A model generated the notes under the pieces. It worked only from the letters and a program-made list of their open reading frames with translations. It ran no database searches and was not told where the DNA came from. This document shows positions 58,912 to 64,000 of a stretch of 64,000 nt of DNA, piece after piece; position 1 is the first letter of the stretch; each line of letters begins with the position of its first letter. The position numbers and the translations under genes are program-made. Origin of the DNA: Cyprinodon diabolis (Eukaryota; Chordata; Actinopteri; Cyprinodontiformes; Cyprinodontidae); assembly GCA_030533445.1 (NCBI GenBank), contig JARPUW010000274.1:62001-126000 (forward strand), read 5' to 3'.

Positions 58912-61212
58912 GTGATTGCCAGAAAAGATCATGGCTGTATCATTAATGGTTTGTCTGTTACAACTCCAGAGGCCAAAATGGCATTATCTCACTGTGAAAA
59001 GAGCGTTTTGGCCTCAACTTCTGATTTGAAGCTTGGAACCAAAAACATCTGCTCAAATCTACTTTATATTGTTAGTTTTCAGCTCTATATGATTGCCAGA
59101 AAAGATCATGGCTGTATCATTAATGGTTTGTCTGTTACAACTCCAGAGGCCAAAATGGCCTTTTCTCACTGTGAAAAGAGCGTTTTGGCCTCAACTTCTG
59201 ATTTGAAGCTTGGAACCAAAAACATCTGCTCAAATCTACTTTATATTGTTAGTTTTCAGCTCTAGATGATTGCCAGAAAAGATCATGGCTGTATCATTAA
59301 TGGTTTGTCTGTTACAACTCCAGAGGCCAAAATGGCATTATCTCACTGTGAAAAGAGCGTTTTGGCCTCAACTTCTGATTTGAAGGTTGGAACCAAAAAC
59401 ATCTGCTCAAATCTACTTTATATTGTTAGTTTTCAGCTCTAGATGATTGCCAGAAAAGATCATGGCTGTATCATTAATGGTTTGTCTGTTACAACTCCAG
59501 AGGCCAAAATGGCCTTTTCTAACTGTGAAAAGAGCGTTTTGGCCTCAACTTCTGATTTGAAGCTTGGAACCAAAAACATCTGCTCAAATCTACTTTATAT
59601 TGTTAGTTTTCAGCTCTAGGTGATTGCCAGAAAAGATCATGGCTGTATCATTAATGGTTTGTCTGTTACAACTCCAGAGGCCAAAATGGCATTATCTCAC
59701 TGTGAAAAGAGCGTTTTGGCCTCAACTTCTGATTCGAAGCTTGGAACCAAAAACATCTGCTCAAATCTACTTTATATTGTTAGTTTTCAGCTCTAGATGA
59801 TTGCCAGAAAAGATCATGGCTGTATCATTAATGGTTTGTCTGTTACAACTCCAGAGGCCAAAATGGCCTTTTCTCACTGTGAAAAGAGCGTTTTGGCCTC
59901 AACTTCTGATTTGAAGCTTGGAACCAAAAACATCTGCTCAAATCTACTTTATATTTTTAGTTTTCAGCTCTAGATGATTGCCAGAAAAGATCATGGCTGT
60001 ATCATTAATGGTTTGTCTGTTACAACTCCAGAGGCAAAAATGGCATTATCTCACTGTGAAAAGAGCGTTTTGGCCTCAACTTCTGATTTGAAGCTTGGAA
60101 CCAAAAACATCTGCTCAAATCTACTTTATATTGTTAGTTTTCAGCTCTAGATGATTGCCAGAAAAGATCATGGCTGTATCATTAATGGTTTGTCTGTTAC
60201 AACTCCAGAGGCCAAAATGGCCTTTTCTCACTGTGAAAAGAGCGTTTTGGCCTCAACTTCTGATTTGAAGCTTGGAACCAAAAACATCTGCTCAAATCTA
60301 CTTTATATTGTTAGTTTTCAGCTCTAGATGATTGCCAGAAAAGATCATGGCTGTATCATTAATGGTTTGTCTGTTACAACTCCAGAGGCCAAAATGGCAT
60401 TATCTCACTGTGAAAAGAGCGTTTTGGCCTCAACTTCTGATTTGAAGGTTGGAACCAAAAACATCTGCTCAAATCTACTTTATATTGTTAGTTTTCAGCT
60501 CTAGATGATTGCCAGAAAAGATCATGGCTGTATCATTAATGGTTTGTCTGTTACAACTCCAGAGGCCAAAATGGCCTTTTCTAACTGTGAAAAGAGCGTT
60601 TTGGCCTCAACTTCTGATTTGAAGCTTGGAACCAAAAACATCTGCTCAAATCTACTTTATATTGTTAGTTTTCAGCTCTAGATGATTGCCAGAAAAGATC
60701 ATGGCTGTATCATTAATGGTTTGTCTGTTACAACTCCAGAGGCCAAAATGGCATTATCTCACTGTGAAAAGAGCGTTTTGGCCTCAACTTCTGATTTGAA
60801 GGTTGGAACCAAAAACATCTGCTCAAATCTACTTTATATTGTTAGTTTTCAGCTCTAGATGATTGCCAGAAAAGATCATGGCTGTATCATTAATGGTTTG
60901 TCTGTTACAACTCCAGAGGCCAAAATGGCCTTTTCTAACTGTGAAAAGAGCGTTTTGGCCTCAACTTCTGATTTGAAGCTTGGAACCAAAAACATCTGCT
61001 CAAATCTACTTTATATTGTTAGTTTTCAGCTCTAGATGATTGCCAGAAAAGATCATGGCTGTATCATTAATGGTTTTTCTGTTACAACTCCAGAGGCCAA
61101 AATGGCCTTATCTCACTGTGAAAAGAGCGTTTTGGCCTCAACTTCTGATTTGAAGCTTGGAACCAAAAACATCTGCTAAAATCTACTTTATATTGTTAGT
61201 TTTCAGCTCTAG
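58912..61212 (+). repeat. 13-monomer unit (2,301 bp) derived from the 24-mer
   Basis: Begins like the 24-mer (GTG...TAT; CCTTTTC; GAAGGTT; TCTAACTG). Near 59,612-59,625 it jumps to a GTG/GATTCG monomer, skipping eleven monomers of the parent. GATTCG at 57,784 and 59,731 are 1,947 bp apart, which is 11 monomers. It then follows TATTTTTAG (about 59,953) and AGGCAAAAATGG (about 60,033) to a GAAGGTT/TCTAACTG pair. That pair is present twice in tandem (60,328-60,681 and 60,682-61,035) before TTTTTCTG/TGCTAAAAT. Confidence 0.84.
60328..61035 (+). repeat. Tandem duplication of a GAAGGTT/TCTAACTG monomer pair (2 x 354 bp)
   Basis: Monomers at 60,328 (GAAGGTT), 60,505 (TCTAACTG), 60,682 (GAAGGTT) and 60,859 (TCTAACTG) alternate perfectly. 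Neighbouring units (58,385-58,738, 61,567-61,920, 62,452-62,805 and 63,337-63,690) have only one such pair. The duplication accounts for the 354-bp difference between the 1,947-bp and 2,301-bp spacings. Confidence 0.85.
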
Positions 61213-62982
61213 GTGATTGCCAGAAAAGATCATGGCTGTATCATTAATGGTTTGTCTGTTACAACTCCAGAGGCCAAAATGGCATTATCTCACTGTGAAA
61301 AGAGCGTTTTGGCCTCAACTTCTGATTTGAAGCTTGGAACCAAAAACATCTGCTCAAATCTACTTTATATTGTTAGTTTTCAGCTCTATATGATTGCCAG
61401 AAAAGATCATGGCTGTATCATTAATGGTTTGTCTGTTACAACTCCAGAGGCCAAAATGGCCTTTTCTCACTGTGAAAAGAGCGTTTTGGCCTCAACTTCT
61501 GATTTGAAGCTTGGAACCAAAAACATCTGCTCAAATCTACTTTATATTGTTAGTTTTCAGCTCTAGATGATTGCCAGAAAAGATCATGGCTGTATCATTA
61601 ATGGTTTGTCTGTTACAACTCCAGAGGCCAAAATGGCATTATCTCACTGTGAAAAGAGCGTTTTGGCCTCAACTTCTGATTTGAAGGTTGGAACCAAAAA
61701 CATCTGCTCAAATCTACTTTATATTGTTAGTTTTCAGCTCTAGATGATTGCCAGAAAAGATCATGGCTGTATCATTAATGGTTTGTCTGTTACAACTCCA
61801 GAGGCCAAAATGGCCTTTTCTAACTGTGAAAAGAGCGTTTTGGCCTCAACTTCTGATTTGAAGCTTGGAACCAAAAACATCTGCTCAAATCTACTTTATA
61901 TTGTTAGTTTTCAGCTCTAGGTGATTGCCAGAAAAGATCATGGCTGTATCATTAATGGTTTGTCTGTTACAACTCCAGAGGCCAAAATGGCATTATCTCA
62001 CTGTGAAAAGAGCGTTTTGGCCTCAACTTCTGATTCGAAGCTTGGAACCAAAAACATCTGCTCAAATCTACTTTATATTGTTAGTTTTCAGCTCTAGATG
62101 ATTGCCAGAAAAGATCATGGCTGTATCATTAATGGTTTGTCTGTTACAACTCCAGAGGCCAAAATGGCCTTTTCTCACTGTGAAAAGAGCGTTTTGGCCT
62201 CAACTTCTGATTTGAAGCTTGGAACCAAAAACATCTGCTCAAATCTACTTTATATTGTTAGTTTTCAGCTCTAGATGATTGCCAGAAAAGATCATGGCTG
62301 TATCATTAATGGTTTGTCTGTTACAACTCCAGAGGCCAAAATGGCCTTTTCTCACTGTGAAAAGAGCGTTTTGGCCTCAACTTCTGATTTGAAGCTTGGA
62401 ACCAAAAACATCTGCTCAAATCTACTTTATATTGTTAGTTTTCAGCTCTAGATGATTGCCAGAAAAGATCATGGCTGTATCATTAATGGTTTGTCTGTTA
62501 CAACTCCAGAGGCCAAAATGGCATTATCTCACTGTGAAAAGAGCGTTTTGGCCTCAACTTCTGATTTGAAGGTTGGAACCAAAAACATCTGCTCAAATCT
62601 ACTTTATATTGTTAGTTTTCAGCTCTAGATGATTGCCAGAAAAGATCATGGCTGTATCATTAATGGTTTGTCTGTTACAACTCCAGAGGCCAAAATGGCC
62701 TTTTCTAACTGTGAAAAGAGCGTTTTGGCCTCAACTTCTGATTTGAAGCTTGGAACCAAAAACATCTGCTCAAATCTACTTTATATTGTTAGTTTTCAGC
62801 TCTAGATGATTGCCAGAAAAGATCATGGCTGTATCATTAATGGTTTTTCTGTTACAACTCCAGAGGCCAAAATGGCCTTATCTCACTGTGAAAAGAGCGT
62901 TTTGGCCTCAACTTCTGATTTGAAGCTTGGAACCAAAAACATCTGCTAAAATCTACTTTATATTGTTAGTTTTCAGCTCTAG
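61213..62982 (+). repeat. 10-monomer unit (1,770 bp)
   Basis: Monomer starts at 61,213 (GTG, TAT end), 61,390 (CCTTTTC), 61,567 (GAAGGTT), 61,744 (TCTAACTG), 61,921 (GTG/GATTCG), 62,098 (CCTTTTC), 62,275 (CCTTTTC), 62,452 (GAAGGTT), 62,629 (TCTAACTG) and 62,806 (TTTTTCTG/TGCTAAAAT). It equals the 13-mer without the AGGCAAAAATGG monomer and without the duplicated pair. All spacings are exactly 177 bp. Confidence 0.87.
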
Positions 62983-63867
62983 GTGATTGCCAGAAAAGAT
63001 CATGGCTGTATCATTAATGGTTTGTCTGTTACAACTCCAGAGGCCAAAATGGCATTATCTCACTGTGAAAAGAGCGTTTTGGCCTCAACTTCTGATTTGA
63101 AGCTTGGAACCAAAAACATCTGCTCAAATCTACTTTATATTGTTAGTTTTCAGCTCTATATGATTGCCAGAAAAGATCATGGCTGTATCATTAATGGTTT
63201 GTCTGTTACAACTCCAGAGGCCAAAATGGCCTTTTCTCACTGTGAAAAGAGCGTTTTGGCCTCAACTTCTGATTTGAAGCTTGGAACCAAAAACATCTGC
63301 TCAAATCTACTTTATATTGTTAGTTTTCAGCTCTAGATGATTGCCAGAAAAGATCATGGCTGTATCATTAATGGTTTGTCTGTTACAACTCCAGAGGCCA
63401 AAATGGCATTATCTCACTGTGAAAAGAGCGTTTTGGCCTCAACTTCTGATTTGAAGGTTGGAACCAAAAACATCTGCTCAAATCTACTTTATATTGTTAG
63501 TTTTCAGCTCTAGATGATTGCCAGAAAAGATCATGGCTGTATCATTAATGGTTTGTCTGTTACAACTCCAGAGGCCAAAATGGCCTTTTCTAACTGTGAA
63601 AAGAGCGTTTTGGCCTCAACTTCTGATTTGAAGCTTGGAACCAAAAACATCTGCTCAAATCTACTTTATATTGTTAGTTTTCAGCTCTAGATGATTGCCA
63701 GAAAAGATCATGGCTGTATCATTAATGGTTTTTCTGTTACAACTCCAGAGGCCAAAATGGCCTTATCTCACTGTGAAAAGAGCGTTTTGGCCTCAACTTC
63801 TGATTTGAAGCTTGGAACCAAAAACATCTGCTAAAATCTACTTTATATTGTTAGTTTTCAGCTCTAG
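62983..63867 (+). repeat. 5-monomer unit (885 bp), then the next unit starts
   Basis: Monomers at 62,983 (GTG, TAT end at 63,157-63,159), 63,160 (CCTTTTC), 63,337 (GAAGGTT), 63,514 (TCTAACTG) and 63,691 (TTTTTCTG/TGCTAAAAT). It is the 10-mer without its second half. A new GTG/CATTATC monomer starts at 63,868 and is cut by the window edge after 133 bp. Its types differ from those of the 886-bp 5-mer at 6.5-9.7 kb, so the two 5-mers arose independently. Confidence 0.82.
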
Positions 63868-64000
63868 GTGATTGCCAGAAAAGATCATGGCTGTATCATT
63901 AATGGTTTGTCTGTTACAACTCCAGAGGCCAAAATGGCATTATCTCACTGTGAAAAGAGCGTTTTGGCCTCAACTTCTGATTTGAAGCTTGGAACCAAAA
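63868..64000 (+). repeat. Partial monomer at right edge
   Basis: First 133 bp of a GTG-starting CATTATC monomer with GAAGCTT, cut by the window. The array clearly continues beyond the edge, so whether this starts another 5-mer cannot be told. Confidence 0.9.

Larger units (their letters stand above)
1..64000 (+). repeat. 177-bp satellite DNA array filling the whole window
   Basis: Head-to-tail copies of a 177-bp monomer occupy every base; no copy is inverted and no unique DNA interrupts them. Starting monomers at the ATGATTGCC after the CTCTAG motif, the window holds a 134-bp partial monomer, 360 complete ones and a 133-bp partial one. I count 16 one-base insertions and 3 one-base deletions; with these the total is exactly 64,000. 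Copies differ at a limited set of recurring positions, such as TGTCTG/TGTTTG/TTTCTG, GGCATTATC/GGCCTTTTC, TCAACTTC/TCATCTTC, and GAAGCTT/GAAGGTT/GAAGCGT. These sort the monomers into types that recur in fixed order, which defines higher-order repeats. Length near one nucleosome, AT-rich composition and layered HORs are typical of eukaryotic centromeric or pericentromeric satellites. Family and host are not recognised. Confidence 0.98.

Noticed and set aside
1..64000. CRISPR array
   Set aside because: The whole 177-bp unit repeats with no unique spacers. Units are far longer than CRISPR repeats and there are no cas genes.
1..64000. CENP-B box
   Set aside because: No monomer type contains the NTTCGNNNNANNCGGGN pattern. 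The TTCGAAGCTTGG variant matches only the first half.
1..64000. Assignment to a known satellite (human alpha, Arabidopsis 178-bp, Brassica 176-bp or fish HindIII families)
   Set aside because: Length and the HindIII site are compatible with several families, but the sequence does not match those I can recall, and no search was possible.
1..64000. Transposable elements, telomere repeats or inverted array segments
   Set aside because: None seen. Each line of the window carries the monomer in the same orientation, and monomer bookkeeping leaves no unexplained bases.

Overview
The window is one uninterrupted tandem satellite DNA array. I see no protein-coding gene, RNA gene, transposon, CRISPR array or unique sequence anywhere in it. 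The monomer is 177 bp and about 38% GC (67 of 177 in the consensus), with a single CpG. All copies run in the same (+) direction. Bookkeeping supports continuity: 134 bp of a first partial monomer, 360 full monomers, 133 bp of a last partial monomer, 16 one-base insertions and 3 one-base deletions add up to exactly 64,000 bp. A long array with nucleosome-sized monomers and layered higher-order repeats (HORs) points to eukaryotic heterochromatin, quite possibly centromeric or pericentromeric. I do not recognise the satellite family and cannot say whether it is plant or animal. It is not the human alpha satellite or the Arabidopsis 178-bp family as I know them.

Layout. (1) 1-24,713: a very long HOR of 55 then 54 monomers (copies at 1-9,741 and 9,742-19,305, and a truncated third from 19,306). 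It has a 5-monomer (886 bp) sub-repeat nested at its right end. (2) 24,714-34,172: two out-of-register joins, then a 31-monomer (5,490 bp) unit and a second, partial copy of it. (3) 34,173-50,102: a new monomer variant (GAAGGTT in place of GAAGCTT) appears, and the array is organised in 18-, 28-, 22- and 22-monomer units. The two 22-mers look almost identical; the 28-mer carries an old-type segment. (4) 50,103-64,000: a transition, then units of 24, 13, 10 and 5 monomers, each a shortened version of the one before, running off the right edge.

The monomer length is a multiple of three, so reading frames stay open across copies. One frame reads ATG to TAG exactly once per monomer (58 codons plus stop). 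All long open frames in the window are read-throughs of this repeat, created where a monomer-end stop or an internal stop has mutated. I therefore call no CDS. Each monomer also has two inverted repeats (10-bp arms with a 27-nt spacer, and 7-bp arms with a 23-nt spacer) that could form hairpins.

The interest lies in the array's evolution: nested HOR scales, mosaic units, sharply mapped crossover intervals, and a left-to-right shortening of the repeat unit. All comparisons were made by eye from the sequence; no alignment or database search was run.
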